Shown piece after piece: positions 16,754 through 24,977 of a stretch of 55,253 nt of DNA. Numbering within the stretch: position 1 is the first letter of the stretch; the number at the start of each line of letters is the position of its first letter. A program made the position numbers and the translations under genes. Source of the stretch: Syntrophorhabdaceae bacterium (GTDB lineage Bacteria > Desulfobacterota > Syntrophorhabdia > Syntrophorhabdales > Syntrophorhabdaceae); assembly GCA_028698615.1 (NCBI GenBank), contig JAQVWF010000005.1:1-55253 (forward strand), given 5' to 3'. The notes below the pieces were generated by a model, which was given only the letters and a program-made list of their open reading frames with translations, did no database searches and was not told where the DNA came from.

Positions 16754-17989
16754 ATGAATACGAACAACCACGGAAGGATCATGATAATAGGGGCGGGAGG
16801 CGTTGCCACGGTAGCTGCCCACAAATGCGCGCAGCTTCCCGGGGTCTTTCAGGAGATCCTTGTCGCCAGCAGAACCCTCTCCAAATGCGATGCCATAAGG
16901 GACGACATCAGGAAGAGATACGGCAGGGATATCCGGACGGCCCGCGTGGATGCCGACAATGTCCGGGAACTCGTCACCCTCATAGGGTCGTTCAGGCCGG
17001 ATGCTGTTCTCAACCTGGCCCTGCCTTACCAGGACCTGCACATCATGGATGCCTGTCTTGAGGCCGGGGTACATTACATAGACACGGCCAATTATGAACC
17101 CCTCGACGAGGCGCATTTCGAGTACAGCTGGCAATGGGCATATCATGACCGGTTCCGGCAGAAAGGGATCATGGCCCTTCTCGGTTCAGGGTTCGATCCC
17201 GGAGTGACGAATGTCTTTACCGCTTACGCCGGGAAGCATCTTTTCGACGAGATACATTACCTGGACATACTCGACTGCAATGCCGGGACCCACGGCCACG
17301 TGTTCGCCACGAACTTCAATCCCGAGATCAACATCCGCGAGGTAACGCAGGTGGTGCGTCACTGGAGAGAGGGAGAATGGATTGAAACGCCCGCAATAAT
17401 AGATGAGGACGGCGTTCATTTCAGTTTCGACTATCCCGTAGCGGGAGTGAAGGAGAGCTATCTCCTTTATCATGAGGAGCTGGAATCTCTCGTCCGTAAC
17501 GTGAAAGGACTGAAGAAGGCCAGATTCTGGATGACTTTTTCCGAGAACTACCTGACCCACCTCAAGGTCTTGAGGAATGTGGGCATGACGAGAATAGACG
17601 AGGTTGATTACGAGGGGCAGGCGGTCGTTCCCATAAGATTCCTCAAGGCCCTTCTTCCCGAACCGGTCTCCCTGGGAACGAAATACACGGGAAAGACCGT
17701 CATCGGCAATGTCATGACGGGTATCAAGGGCGGAGAGGCCATCACCCGGTACATCTACAACGTGTGCGATCATGAAGAGGCATTCAGGGAGACAGGTACG
17801 CAGGCGATCGCCTACACAACGGGCGTACCCGCAATGATCGGGGCGATGATGGTACTCACCGGGGCCTGGCAGGGGACAGGTGTGTTCAATATGGAACAGT
17901 TCGACCCCGACCCGTTCATGGAGGCCCTCGGCACATACGGCCTTCCCTGGCAGGTTGTCGAGCACGCTCCATTGCCGGAAGGGCCATGA
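16754..17989 (+). CDS. carboxynorspermidine/carboxyspermidine synthase (dehydrogenase)
   Basis: A 411-residue member of the saccharopine dehydrogenase-like family. The Rossmann motif GAGGVA is at residues 13-18, GFDPGVTNVF is the family signature, and HGHVFATNFNPEINIREV is typical of carboxynorspermidine synthase. The enzyme condenses putrescine or diaminopropane with aspartate semialdehyde and reduces the imine with NAD(P)H, giving carboxyspermidine or carboxynorspermidine. The decarboxylase follows 7 nt after its stop. The pair forms the aspartate-semialdehyde route to triamines, which avoids decarboxylated SAM. Confidence 0.93.
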   Translation: MNTNNHGRIMIIGAGGVATVAAHKCAQLPGVFQEILVASRTLSKCDAIRDDIRKRYGRDIRTARVDADNVRELVTLIGSFRPDAVLNLALPYQDLHIMDACLEAGVHYIDTANYEPLDEAHFEYSWQWAYHDRFRQKGIMALLGSGFDPGVTNVFTAYAGKHLFDEIHYLDILDCNAGTHGHVFATNFNPEINIREVTQVVRHWREGEWIETPAIIDEDGVHFSFDYPVAGVKESYLLYHEELESLVRNVKGLKKARFWMTFSENYLTHLKVLRNVGMTRIDEVDYEGQAVVPIRFLKALLPEPVSLGTKYTGKTVIGNVMTGIKGGEAITRYIYNVCDHEEAFRETGTQAIAYTTGVPAMIGAMMVLTGAWQGTGVFNMEQFDPDPFMEALGTYGLPWQVVEHAPLPEGP

Positions 17990-17996
17990 TGCACAT

Positions 17997-19337
17997 ATGG
18001 GCGCTGAACTGAAGATCGACGAAACCCTGCGGACCGTGGCTGCAAGGGATACCCGTGCCGCCCCGATGTACCATGCCCTGAATGACGGTGATAGGCGGAA
18101 GATCCTCAAGTCCCTCGATAAGGCGGGGTTGAAGACACTGACACATCTCATCAGGAAGTCCCGGAAGAGGGTGTTCCGGGAGGCGGAGGAAAGGATCCCA
18201 GGTGTTGCAGCCGGCGTTGCCCGCACCCCGGCATACCTCATTGATGAGAGCCTTGTCGAGGAGAACATGCGCGTCCTGAGGTATGTGAAGGACAGGACGG
18301 GCTGCCGGATACTCCACGCCTTGAAGGCATATGCGTCCTTTGCCACCTTCGGGGTGATGACCCCGTATCTTGATGGGGTGTGTGCAAGCGGCGCCAACGA
18401 GGCGAGGCTGGGGCGGGAAGAGTTCGGGAAGGAGGTCCATACCTTCGGTGCGGCCTATGGCGAAAAGGACATTCGGGCCGTGCTCAGGTATTCAGATTTC
18501 GTCATTTTCAATTCCTTTCATCAGCTCGGCAGGTACGGCGCCATGGCGCGTCGCCTTGGACGCGAAGTGGGTCTTCGGGTCAACCCCGGACACGCCGAGG
18601 TGGAGTCCTTGATGTACAATCCCTGTGCCCCCTGCTCGAGGTTGGGAATAGTCCACGACGAGTTCGAACGCGACTTCCCCGGTTTTGCGGGATGTGTGAG
18701 GGGGCTGCATTTTCACGCGATGTGTGAGCAGAATTCGGATGTCCTTCAGAGGGTCCTGAGGTCCTTCGAGAGGCTCTACGCACCGTACCTGAGGGGTCTG
18801 AAATGGGTGAATTTCGGTGGGGGCCATCACATAACGCGGGATGACTACGACCTCGAACGCCTGATAGACCTCATTGACAATTTCAAGAGTAAATACGGGG
18901 TGCAGGTCTATCTTGAGCCCGGCGAAGCCAGCGTCTACCATGCCGGAGTTCTTGTCTCCGCCGTTGTCGATGTCGTAAGGAATGAGATGGAGATCGCCAT
19001 ACTCGACACATCCGCCGAAACGCACATGCCCGATGTTCTTCTTATGCCTTACAGACCGCACGTGATGGGCTCCGCCGAAGGGGGAGCGAAGAGGCATACG
19101 TACCGTCTGGCCGGGCCAAGCTGCCTGGCGGGGGATGTTATCGGGGACTACTCCTTTGATGGGCCCCTCGAGCGCGGGACAAGGCTCGTTCTTACCGACA
19201 TGGCCCTCTACAGCATCGTAAAAAGCACCACCTTCAATGGCATCGGTCTTCCCGACATATCGGTCCTGAGAAAGGGCGGCGGGGTAGAGATCGTAAAACG
19301 ATTCCGCTACGGGGATTACCGCAACAGGCAATCCTAG
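17997..19337 (+). CDS. nspC: carboxynorspermidine/carboxyspermidine decarboxylase with N-terminal extension
   Basis: A fold-type III PLP decarboxylase that completes (nor)spermidine synthesis. TPAYLIDESLVEENM is the usual N-terminal start of the family, K110 (ILHALKAY) is the PLP lysine, and HFHAMCEQ, NFGGGHHIT and DTSAETHMPDVL are family motifs. From the ATG at 17997 the protein has 446 residues, of which about the first 75 precede the conserved start; they are basic, predicted helical and absent in typical members. The ATG has no well-placed ribosome site (GGAAGGG lies 13 bases upstream), and the frame further upstream overlaps the synthase gene. Either the extension is real or translation starts at a non-ATG codon inside it. 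Confidence 0.88.
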   Translation: MGAELKIDETLRTVAARDTRAAPMYHALNDGDRRKILKSLDKAGLKTLTHLIRKSRKRVFREAEERIPGVAAGVARTPAYLIDESLVEENMRVLRYVKDRTGCRILHALKAYASFATFGVMTPYLDGVCASGANEARLGREEFGKEVHTFGAAYGEKDIRAVLRYSDFVIFNSFHQLGRYGAMARRLGREVGLRVNPGHAEVESLMYNPCAPCSRLGIVHDEFERDFPGFAGCVRGLHFHAMCEQNSDVLQRVLRSFERLYAPYLRGLKWVNFGGGHHITRDDYDLERLIDLIDNFKSKYGVQVYLEPGEASVYHAGVLVSAVVDVVRNEMEIAILDTSAETHMPDVLLMPYRPHVMGSAEGGAKRHTYRLAGPSCLAGDVIGDYSFDGPLERGTRLVLTDMALYSIVKSTTFNGIGLPDISVLRKGGGVEIVKRFRYGDYRNRQS

Positions 19338-19342
19338 GGGCT

Positions 19343-19364
19343 GTTCCAGGGTTTCAGGGTTCCC
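19343..19364 (+). repeat. short tandem repeat related to family B (octamers)
   Basis: GTTCCAGG, GTTTCAGG, GTTCCC in tandem, six bases after the decarboxylase stop. The unit resembles the GGTTCCA/GGTCTCA heptamers at 42489 and 45404 but with 8-nt spacing. Confidence 0.45.
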
Positions 19365-19447
19365 TTCCTATCTTCTTTCACTGAAATAGCCTTCAAATGT
19401 CCACCGGGGAGGCGCGTGCCGGCGAGAGACGGGCGCATGCTGAGATC

Positions 19448-20206
19448 TCACGAGAAGAGGATCGAAACGGGGACGCCCTTTTCCGTCAGGATGTCATGAA
19501 GTACCCGGGCAACGGCCCGTGAGTGCGGCATCGTCATCTGCGGGGCAAACCCCGAGGAGCGAAGAAGGCCGGCGACCTTGCCGGCATAGTTCAACCTGTC
19601 GATGAGGACCTCGTCGGCGACATCGCCGATCATCTCGGCGAGAACCGCCGGTTCCATGGGAAGCATGGGCCCAACGAATACGTATGTCTTGAGCCCCGCA
19701 TCGTGAAGGGCCTTCAGGGCATTGACGCGGGCGACGATGGAAGGTGCCCGGGGTTCGAAGACCCTCTTCACGTCCTCGTTGTTTGTTGTTATCGAAAGAC
19801 CGACCTCTACGCCAGGCAGTTGTTTGAGGATGTCGATGTCCCTTACGACAAGCGGGGAGCGGGACAGTATGTGCACCTTCAGGGACGACGAGACGAGGGC
19901 CGACAGGCAGTCCCGGGTAACGCAATACTTTTCTTCCAGCGGCTGGTAGGGGTCTGTCACGGTGCCTATAATAAGGGTGCCTTCTTTGATGCGCCTCAGT
20001 TGCCGGCGCAGTGCATCGGCGACATTGATCTTCACGTCGACAAAATCGCCCCACGGCTCGAGATGCCCGGTAAATCTTTTCATGAAGGTCGCATAACAAT
20101 ACTTGCACCCGTGTCCGCAACCGATATAAGGGTTCAGACAACGATCGTACCCTGATATGCCCGTTTTCGCGAGCGCATTCTTCGTGACTATTTCCCGTAT
20201 CATCAT
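19448..20206 (-). CDS. radical SAM protein (spore photoproduct lyase-like/SPL family)
   Basis: A 252-residue radical SAM enzyme. C30-x3-C34-x2-C37 (CGHGCKYCY) binds the [4Fe-4S] cluster, and GTVTDPYQPLE plus ILSRSPLVVRD are typical of the short SplB-like radical SAM subgroup. These proteins are widespread and mostly uncharacterised; spore photoproduct lyase itself is longer and is not implied. ATG 20206 is chosen, with GAGGGG ten bases upstream. It is isolated between the polyamine operon and a divergent LuxR-type regulator. Confidence 0.8.
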   Translation of the reverse strand: MMIREIVTKNALAKTGISGYDRCLNPYIGCGHGCKYCYATFMKRFTGHLEPWGDFVDVKINVADALRRQLRRIKEGTLIIGTVTDPYQPLEEKYCVTRDCLSALVSSSLKVHILSRSPLVVRDIDILKQLPGVEVGLSITTNNEDVKRVFEPRAPSIVARVNALKALHDAGLKTYVFVGPMLPMEPAVLAEMIGDVADEVLIDRLNYAGKVAGLLRSSGFAPQMTMPHSRAVARVLHDILTEKGVPVSILFS

Positions 20207-20365
20207 GGTGCCGGCACCCCTCAAGGGACGAGCTATGATACCATAAAATCCCCTGCTTTTTACAGGCGGGAAGGGTCATCATCGCCGCCAGGATTAACGT
20301 CGACATCGGTGAAATGCGGTAACGAGGGAGATTCACTCGATTATCGGTTTTTTAATAAGATTTTC

Positions 20366-20396
20366 TTGACAAAGTATCGTACCTTGTATTTATATA
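20366..20396 (+). promoter_or_regulatory. sigma-70-type promoter of the LuxR-type regulator
   Basis: TTGACA at 20366-20371 and an AT-rich -10 region, best TATATA at 20391-20396 (19-nt spacing) or TTTATA at 20389 (17-nt spacing). About 70 nt of leader follows before the ATG. The rest of 20225-20466 shows nothing else I can interpret. Confidence 0.5.
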
Positions 20397-20466
20397 AGGA
20401 CTTTGAGAATAGCCGTAACATGACCTCGGCTTTCATCCTGTTAATGCATCACGAGAGGTGAGCATC

Positions 20467-20967
20467 ATGAAATCTACAGAATCAAGCGAATCCCCCAGAG
20501 CAACAGGAACGAAAAAAATGGACAAAGAGACAGCGATGAAGATCCACGGTCTCGAGGAGAAGAATGAGGCCCTGACGACATTGCTTGCCCGCGGAGAAGA
20601 CGACAAGAGGATCCTTGAAGACCGGATCAAGTCGAACGTGAAGGAGCTTGTGCTTCCTTATGTCGAGAAGCTTAAGGTGACAGAGCTCAACATTGAACAG
20701 CTGACCTATCTCGAGATCATCGAGACGACCATAAAGAACGTGTTTTCGTCGTTCCTCCAGAAGATAACCTCCAAGCAATATCACTTTACGCCAAAGGAGA
20801 TCCAGGTAGCCACGCTTATCCGTGAGGGAAAGACGACGAAACAGATCGCCGATATCATGAAAGTGACACGAAGCGCCATCGGACTGCACCGTCATCACAT
20901 CAGAAACAAGCTGGGCCTCGGCAAGGCAAAAGTGAACCTCCGGTCCTATCTGCTGTCGCTGCAATAG
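20467..20967 (+). CDS. LuxR-type helix-turn-helix regulator with coiled-coil N-terminus
   Basis: A 166-residue protein. The C-terminal ~65 residues are a LuxR/FixJ-type helix-turn-helix (FTPKEIQVATLIREGKTTKQ, then IADIMKVTRSAIGLHRHHIR). The N-terminal half is charged and predicted coiled coil (residues 25-60). Many Desulfobacterota proteins with this HTH carry a PAS domain in front; here it is absent. ATG 20467 has GAGGTG six bases upstream. The CoA-transferase genes start 179 nt downstream in the same direction but behind their own promoter. The signal sensed is unknown. Confidence 0.75.
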   Translation: MKSTESSESPRATGTKKMDKETAMKIHGLEEKNEALTTLLARGEDDKRILEDRIKSNVKELVLPYVEKLKVTELNIEQLTYLEIIETTIKNVFSSFLQKITSKQYHFTPKEIQVATLIREGKTTKQIADIMKVTRSAIGLHRHHIRNKLGLGKAKVNLRSYLLSLQ

Positions 20968-21016
20968 GGAACGGTCTTCTGTCGCAAAAAGTTTCGTTAT
21001 TGCGGCAATTCGGGAT

Positions 21017-21044
21017 TTGTCTACCCGAGGTTATATGCTATAAT
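21017..21044 (+). promoter_or_regulatory. promoter of the CoA-transferase operon
   Basis: TTGTCT (21017-21022), 16 bases, TATAAT (21039-21044), with an extended TG two bases before the -10. The operon ATG is at 21147, leaving about 95 nt of leader. Confidence 0.55.
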
Positions 21045-21146
21045 CACTTAGCGAGTTGTTCACAGCACCTATTCGATATAAAACTGAATATTGATCCACC
21101 GAATCAAAGATGATCTTGAGCCGAATATTCGTAAAGGAGAGAACGA

Positions 21147-22124
21147 ATGAACAGGTATCCACAGATCGCTGACAGGCTGATGGGTCTCAATGAGGCTGTT
21201 GCACGGTTCGTGGGGGATGGCTGCCAGCTCGCGATAGGGGGGTTCACCATAACCCGTAACCCTATGGCGGTTGCCTACGAGATCGTACGCCAGAGGATAA
21301 AGGACATTCATCTCGTTTGCCACTCTCACGGGCAGGCCCTTGATGTGCTCATAGGCGCGGGATGTGTAAAGAGACTGGAGATCGCTTACGGGGGCAACGG
21401 ACGCTACGCTCCGACGTGCGTCAGGTTCAAGAAGGCCGTCCAGCGTTCGGATATCCAGTTCGAGGATTACTCGAACTATCAAATGTCACTGAGGTTCCTC
21501 GCGGGGGCCCTCGGCATTCCCTTTATTCCCACAAAATCAGGGCTCGGTTCGGACCTCATGAACTACGAAGGCTTTTCACCCGAGATCAGGAGGGAGGAGA
21601 AGGTCGCAAACAAGAAGTATTCGAAGATGCGCGACCCCTTCAGTGAAGAAGAGGACGAAGTGGTTCTCCTGCCGGCACTCACCCCTGACGTGACCATACT
21701 CCATGCCCAGTATGTTGGGGACGACGGCACCGTCCGTATCAAGGGCCTGACATTTGCCGATATCGAGCAGGCCAAGGCCGCGGACGCCGTCATCGTTACC
21801 TGCGAAGAGATCGTGCCGCGGTCCTTCATACGCATGGACCCCGACCAGAATTCGTTGCCGCCCTTTTTTATAGATGCCATCGTGAAGGTCCCCTACGGTG
21901 CCCATCCGACGGCCTGCTTCAATTTCTACGATTACGACCCGAAACACCTTAACCTCTACCGCAGGATGGCCGGGGACGACAACCTGTTCAGGGAGTACCT
22001 CGATGAATGGGTCTATGGCGTCAACTCCTGGGAGGATTATCTCATGAAGGTGGGGATGGAGATGATCCTTAAGATCAAGGCGAATCCGGTGATCGGTTAC
22101 GCGCCGGGACTCGACAGGAAATAA
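21147..22124 (+). CDS. CoA-transferase subunit A (glutaconate CoA-transferase-like)
   Basis: A 325-residue family I CoA-transferase alpha subunit. The segment FVGDGCQLAIGGFTITRNPMA contains the glycine-rich CoA-contact region of the GctA/AtoD fold. GLGSDLMN and the late DVTILHAQYVGDDG, followed by HPTACFNFYDYD, are typical of glutaconate CoA-transferase A-like proteins. AAGGAG precedes the ATG. The B subunit follows after 12 nt. In a syntroph such a transferase would move CoA among acetate, glutarate, glutaconate or similar acids; the substrate cannot be fixed from sequence. Confidence 0.88.
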   Translation: MNRYPQIADRLMGLNEAVARFVGDGCQLAIGGFTITRNPMAVAYEIVRQRIKDIHLVCHSHGQALDVLIGAGCVKRLEIAYGGNGRYAPTCVRFKKAVQRSDIQFEDYSNYQMSLRFLAGALGIPFIPTKSGLGSDLMNYEGFSPEIRREEKVANKKYSKMRDPFSEEEDEVVLLPALTPDVTILHAQYVGDDGTVRIKGLTFADIEQAKAADAVIVTCEEIVPRSFIRMDPDQNSLPPFFIDAIVKVPYGAHPTACFNFYDYDPKHLNLYRRMAGDDNLFREYLDEWVYGVNSWEDYLMKVGMEMILKIKANPVIGYAPGLDRK

Positions 22125-22136
22125 GGAGGTCACCTC

Positions 22137-22928
22137 ATGATCCAGTACAGCGACAATGAAATGATGGCCCTGGCGGCGGGACGTTTCATAAAGAACGGCG
22201 ATATCGTATTTGCGGGCACAGGTGTTTCCATACTGGCGGCCACGGCTGCAAAGAGAATTTTCGCACCCATGGCGGTCATATTCTTTGAGACTGGCGGTAT
22301 CGATCCCTCTCTGGATGAGATACCCATGGCCGTTGCCGACTTGAGGGCCATGAGCGGCACGTCCCTCAATTCAGGTCTCATTGAGGCCTTTTCCATCGTG
22401 GGCCACCGCAGGCTCCATACCATAGCCTTTCTCGGCGCGGCCCAGATAGACCGCTACGGGAACCTTAACACAACGTCCATAGGCGACTACTTCAAACCGA
22501 AGACCCGTTTTTCCGGAAGCGGCGGCGCCTGTGATGCCGCAACCTTTGCATCGGGGGTGATCACCTTCATGCAGCATGAGAAAAGGAGATTCGTCCAGAA
22601 GCTCGACTATCTCACCAGCGTGGGCTGGTATAAGGGAGGGGATTCGAGAAAGAAGCTCGGTCTCAGGCGCGGAGGAGCACTGGCTGTTGTTACCAATCTC
22701 GGCGTCCTGAAGTTCCACGAGGAAACGAAGGAGATGTATCTCACCGAGTATTTCCCGGGAGTCACCATAGAAAAGATCGTGGAGAACACCGGTTTTCCCA
22801 TAGACACTTCGATGGCCGTGGAGGCCGCCGCCCCCACCGTGGGAGAGCTTCAGATACTGCGCGAGGAAGTGGATCCCCAGCGCCTCATTTGTCAGGCCAT
22901 CCCGGCAGATGCGCAAGAGGCAGAATAG
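22137..22928 (+). CDS. CoA-transferase subunit B (glutaconate CoA-transferase-like)
   Basis: A 263-residue beta subunit. FFETGGIDPS contains the glutamate expected to form the covalent thioester intermediate, in the position used by glutaconate CoA-transferase B. GSGGACDAATFA is a conserved glycine-rich segment. It starts after AAGGAGGT, 12 nt behind subunit A, forming a two-gene operon. Confidence 0.88.
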   Translation: MIQYSDNEMMALAAGRFIKNGDIVFAGTGVSILAATAAKRIFAPMAVIFFETGGIDPSLDEIPMAVADLRAMSGTSLNSGLIEAFSIVGHRRLHTIAFLGAAQIDRYGNLNTTSIGDYFKPKTRFSGSGGACDAATFASGVITFMQHEKRRFVQKLDYLTSVGWYKGGDSRKKLGLRRGGALAVVTNLGVLKFHEETKEMYLTEYFPGVTIEKIVENTGFPIDTSMAVEAAAPTVGELQILREEVDPQRLICQAIPADAQEAE

Positions 22929-23001
22929 AAGCACGGGAATTGCTTCTGCAGGCCCTGCGGGTCTCGTATGGCCCGCCAGGTTCTTGCCTCTCGCCTGCTG
23001 G

Positions 23002-23016
23002 CCATCACCCTATAAC
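23002..23016 (+). repeat. short family A repeat trace
   Basis: CCATCAC followed by CCTATAAC in the gap before the tig promoter. Same words as the array at 9191. Only two units, so the match could be chance. Confidence 0.3.
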
Positions 23017-23027
23017 CAGCCTTTTTA

Positions 23028-23057
23028 TTGCTAATTTGTGAAATTTCAGTTTATAAT
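23028..23057 (+). promoter_or_regulatory. promoter of tig-clpP-clpX
   Basis: TTGCTA (23028-23033), 18 bases, TATAAT (23052-23057). The transcript would start near 23064, immediately before the hairpin at 23071. Confidence 0.6.
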
Positions 23058-23070
23058 AGGGCAGTTTTCA

Positions 23071-23091
23071 AGGGACTTAGAGTCCCTTTTT
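23071..23091 (+). terminator. hairpin plus T-run in the tig leader
   Basis: AGGGACT-TAG-AGTCCCT followed by TTTT, a perfect 7-bp stem. It lies between the predicted tig promoter and its ribosome site (GGAGGT, 23098-23103). It looks like a small intrinsic terminator at the very 5' end of the transcript, or a 5'-stabilising stem. Confidence 0.5.
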
Positions 23092-23106
23092 CATGTCGGA
23101 GGTCTT

Positions 23107-24393
23107 ATGAAAGTTCAGGTTGAAGCGCTCGACAGAGTGAGAAAAAAAGTGGAAGTTCTTCTTCCCGAGGAAACGGTTTCCGGGATAAGGGAATCGATCT
23201 ATGATGAGATAAGAAAGAACGCCAAGATCAAGGGGTTCAGGCAGGGAAAGGTCCCGAGACCCGTTATCACCCAGTATTACAAGGACTATATTGAAGAGGA
23301 AACAAGGAAAAGGATGCTCCAGAACACCATGTTCGAGGCATTGAAAGAAGCCAATGTGGAGCCCGTCATGGAGCCCATGGCCGATTTCCTGGAAGGCGAC
23401 AAACAGGGTTATACCCTTGAATGCGAGATCCTCCCGGAGATCGAACTGCCCCAGTACAAAGGCATAGAGATCGAGGCGGAGCCCATTGTCATCTCCGATG
23501 CGGATGTGGAACAGCGCATCGAGAGCATGCGCAACTTTCATGCCAGTTTCGAGGCGAAGGAAGGAGAAGCCGCGGCTGAGAAGGGCGATTTTATCGTCAT
23601 CAAATACCAGGGCTACCGCGATGGCGAGGCCTTGAAGCAGATCGCCGCCGACAGTTATCCCCTGGAACTCGGAAACGGAATGCTGATGCCCGACTTCGAA
23701 AATGCCGTCATCGGCATGAAGCAGAACGAGGAGAGGGACGCGGAAGTGACCTTCCCCGACGATTATCCCGACAAAGAGCTCGCTTCGCAGAAGATCCTTT
23801 TCAAGGTCACCATGAAAGAGATCAAGCGGAAGGTGCTTCCCGAGGTCAACGATGAATTTGCCAGGGATATGAGCTTCGAAAATCTCGAGGTCATGCATAA
23901 GGGCGTGAAGGAAGAGCTGTTTAAGGAGAAGGAAGGTTTTCGCAAGCGCGAACTGACCCAGAAGGCTTTGAACGCGCTCCTCAAGGACATGGACATCCCC
24001 GTTCCGAAACGGTTCCTGGAAAAGCGGGTGTATGGGATGATCGAGGAAGCACAGTCGCGCTACCAGACGGACAAATTCTCCGCTGAGGAGATGAAGGCCC
24101 TTTCCGAGAAGATGCACGGTGAATTTGAAAAACGGGCCGAAGAGCGGATCAAGGTTGAGATCATTCTCTCCGGCATAGGGCGTAAGGAAGGCATTGAGGC
24201 AGACGACAAGGACGTTGAAGATCGTCTGAAAACAATTGCAGAAGACGCGAATAAAACATACAATGAGGTCAAGGGTATTTACGAGCAATACGGGCTTGTG
24301 GACGGGCTCAAGGACAGCATCGTTGAAGAGAAGGCGGTCGATTTCGTGCTTGCAAGTGCCGTGATAAAGGATGCACCGAAGGAGAAGGAATGA
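23107..24393 (+). CDS. tig: trigger factor
   Basis: A 428-residue ribosome-associated chaperone and peptidyl-prolyl isomerase. The ribosome-binding signature [11 protein letters not shown] lies in the N-terminal domain, a FKBP-like PPIase domain covers about residues 150-240 ([11 protein letters not shown] onward), and a long helical C-terminal domain follows. ATG 23107 is chosen over the longer open frame because GGAGGT is well placed. First gene of tig-clpP-clpX, with an ATGA overlap to clpP, the usual order in bacteria. Confidence 0.97.
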   Translation: MKVQVEALDRVRKKVEVLLPEETVSGIRESIYDEIRKNAKIKGFRQGKVPRPVITQYYKDYIEEETRKRMLQNTMFEALKEANVEPVMEPMADFLEGDKQGYTLECEILPEIELPQYKGIEIEAEPIVISDADVEQRIESMRNFHASFEAKEGEAAAEKGDFIVIKYQGYRDGEALKQIAADSYPLELGNGMLMPDFENAVIGMKQNEERDAEVTFPDDYPDKELASQKILFKVTMKEIKRKVLPEVNDEFARDMSFENLEVMHKGVKEELFKEKEGFRKRELTQKALNALLKDMDIPVPKRFLEKRVYGMIEEAQSRYQTDKFSAEEMKALSEKMHGEFEKRAEERIKVEIILSGIGRKEGIEADDKDVEDRLKTIAEDANKTYNEVKGIYEQYGLVDGLKDSIVEEKAVDFVLASAVIKDAPKEKE

Positions 24394-24974
24394 GCCTTGT
24401 ACCAATAGTCATAGAGAAAGACGGACGGGGCGAGCGGGCGTACGATATCTACTCGCGGCTCCTTAAGGAGCGCATCGTCTTTCTCGGCACCGGCATAGAC
24501 GACATGGTAGCGAACATTATCATTGCCCAGTTGCTTTTTCTTGAATCCGAAGACCCTTCAAAGGAAATATATCTGTATATCAACAGTCCCGGCGGCGTTA
24601 TCACCAGCGGGCTTGCCATTTACGACACGATGCAGTACGTAAAGGCACCCATCGTGACAACCTGTATCGGCCAGGCGGCAAGCATGGGAGCCGTGCTCCT
24701 GGCGGGGGGGGAGAAAGGCAGGCGTTTTGCCCTGCCTCACTCACGGATCCTTATCCACCAGCCGCTCGGCGGGGCGCAGGGGCAGGCGAGCGACATCGAT
24801 ATCCAGGCGAAGGAGATCTTAAGAATGCGGGAAGCTATCAACGCCATACTTGCCGCACACACCGGCCAACCCCTCGAAAAGGTTGCCAGAGACACGGAAC
24901 GCGACTATTTCATGGACGCCCAGCAGGGCATCGAGTATGGTATAGTAGATCAAATCCTTGAGAAGAGGTTGTAG
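24390..24974 (+). CDS. clpP: ATP-dependent Clp protease proteolytic subunit
   Basis: A 194-residue serine peptidase with catalytic triad S98 (GQAASMGA), H123 (LIHQPLGG) and D172 (ERDYFMDA). It is full length and matches standard ClpP. The ATG overlaps the tig stop (ATGA), and clpX begins 3 nt after its stop, so the three genes form one operon. Confidence 0.98.
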   Translation: MSLVPIVIEKDGRGERAYDIYSRLLKERIVFLGTGIDDMVANIIIAQLLFLESEDPSKEIYLYINSPGGVITSGLAIYDTMQYVKAPIVTTCIGQAASMGAVLLAGGEKGRRFALPHSRILIHQPLGGAQGQASDIDIQAKEILRMREAINAILAAHTGQPLEKVARDTERDYFMDAQQGIEYGIVDQILEKRL

Positions 24975-24977
24975 AAC

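Noticed and set aside
17880-17996. Further upstream extension of the carboxynorspermidine decarboxylase frame
   Set aside because: Lies wholly over the end of the synthase gene and has no family similarity.
19448-20206. Spore photoproduct lyase
   Set aside because: The radical SAM protein is too short and there is no sporulation context; only membership of the broad SPL-like group is supported.
23038-23106. Upstream start for trigger factor
   Set aside because: It would begin upstream of the predicted -10 and translate through the leader hairpin; the ATG at 23107 has the ribosome site.
23077-24405. Long antisense open frames (e.g. 442 codons against tig, 455 against clpX, 511 opposite the histidine kinase)
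   Set aside because: They mirror well-conserved genes on the other strand, show no domain, and arise from high-GC third positions.
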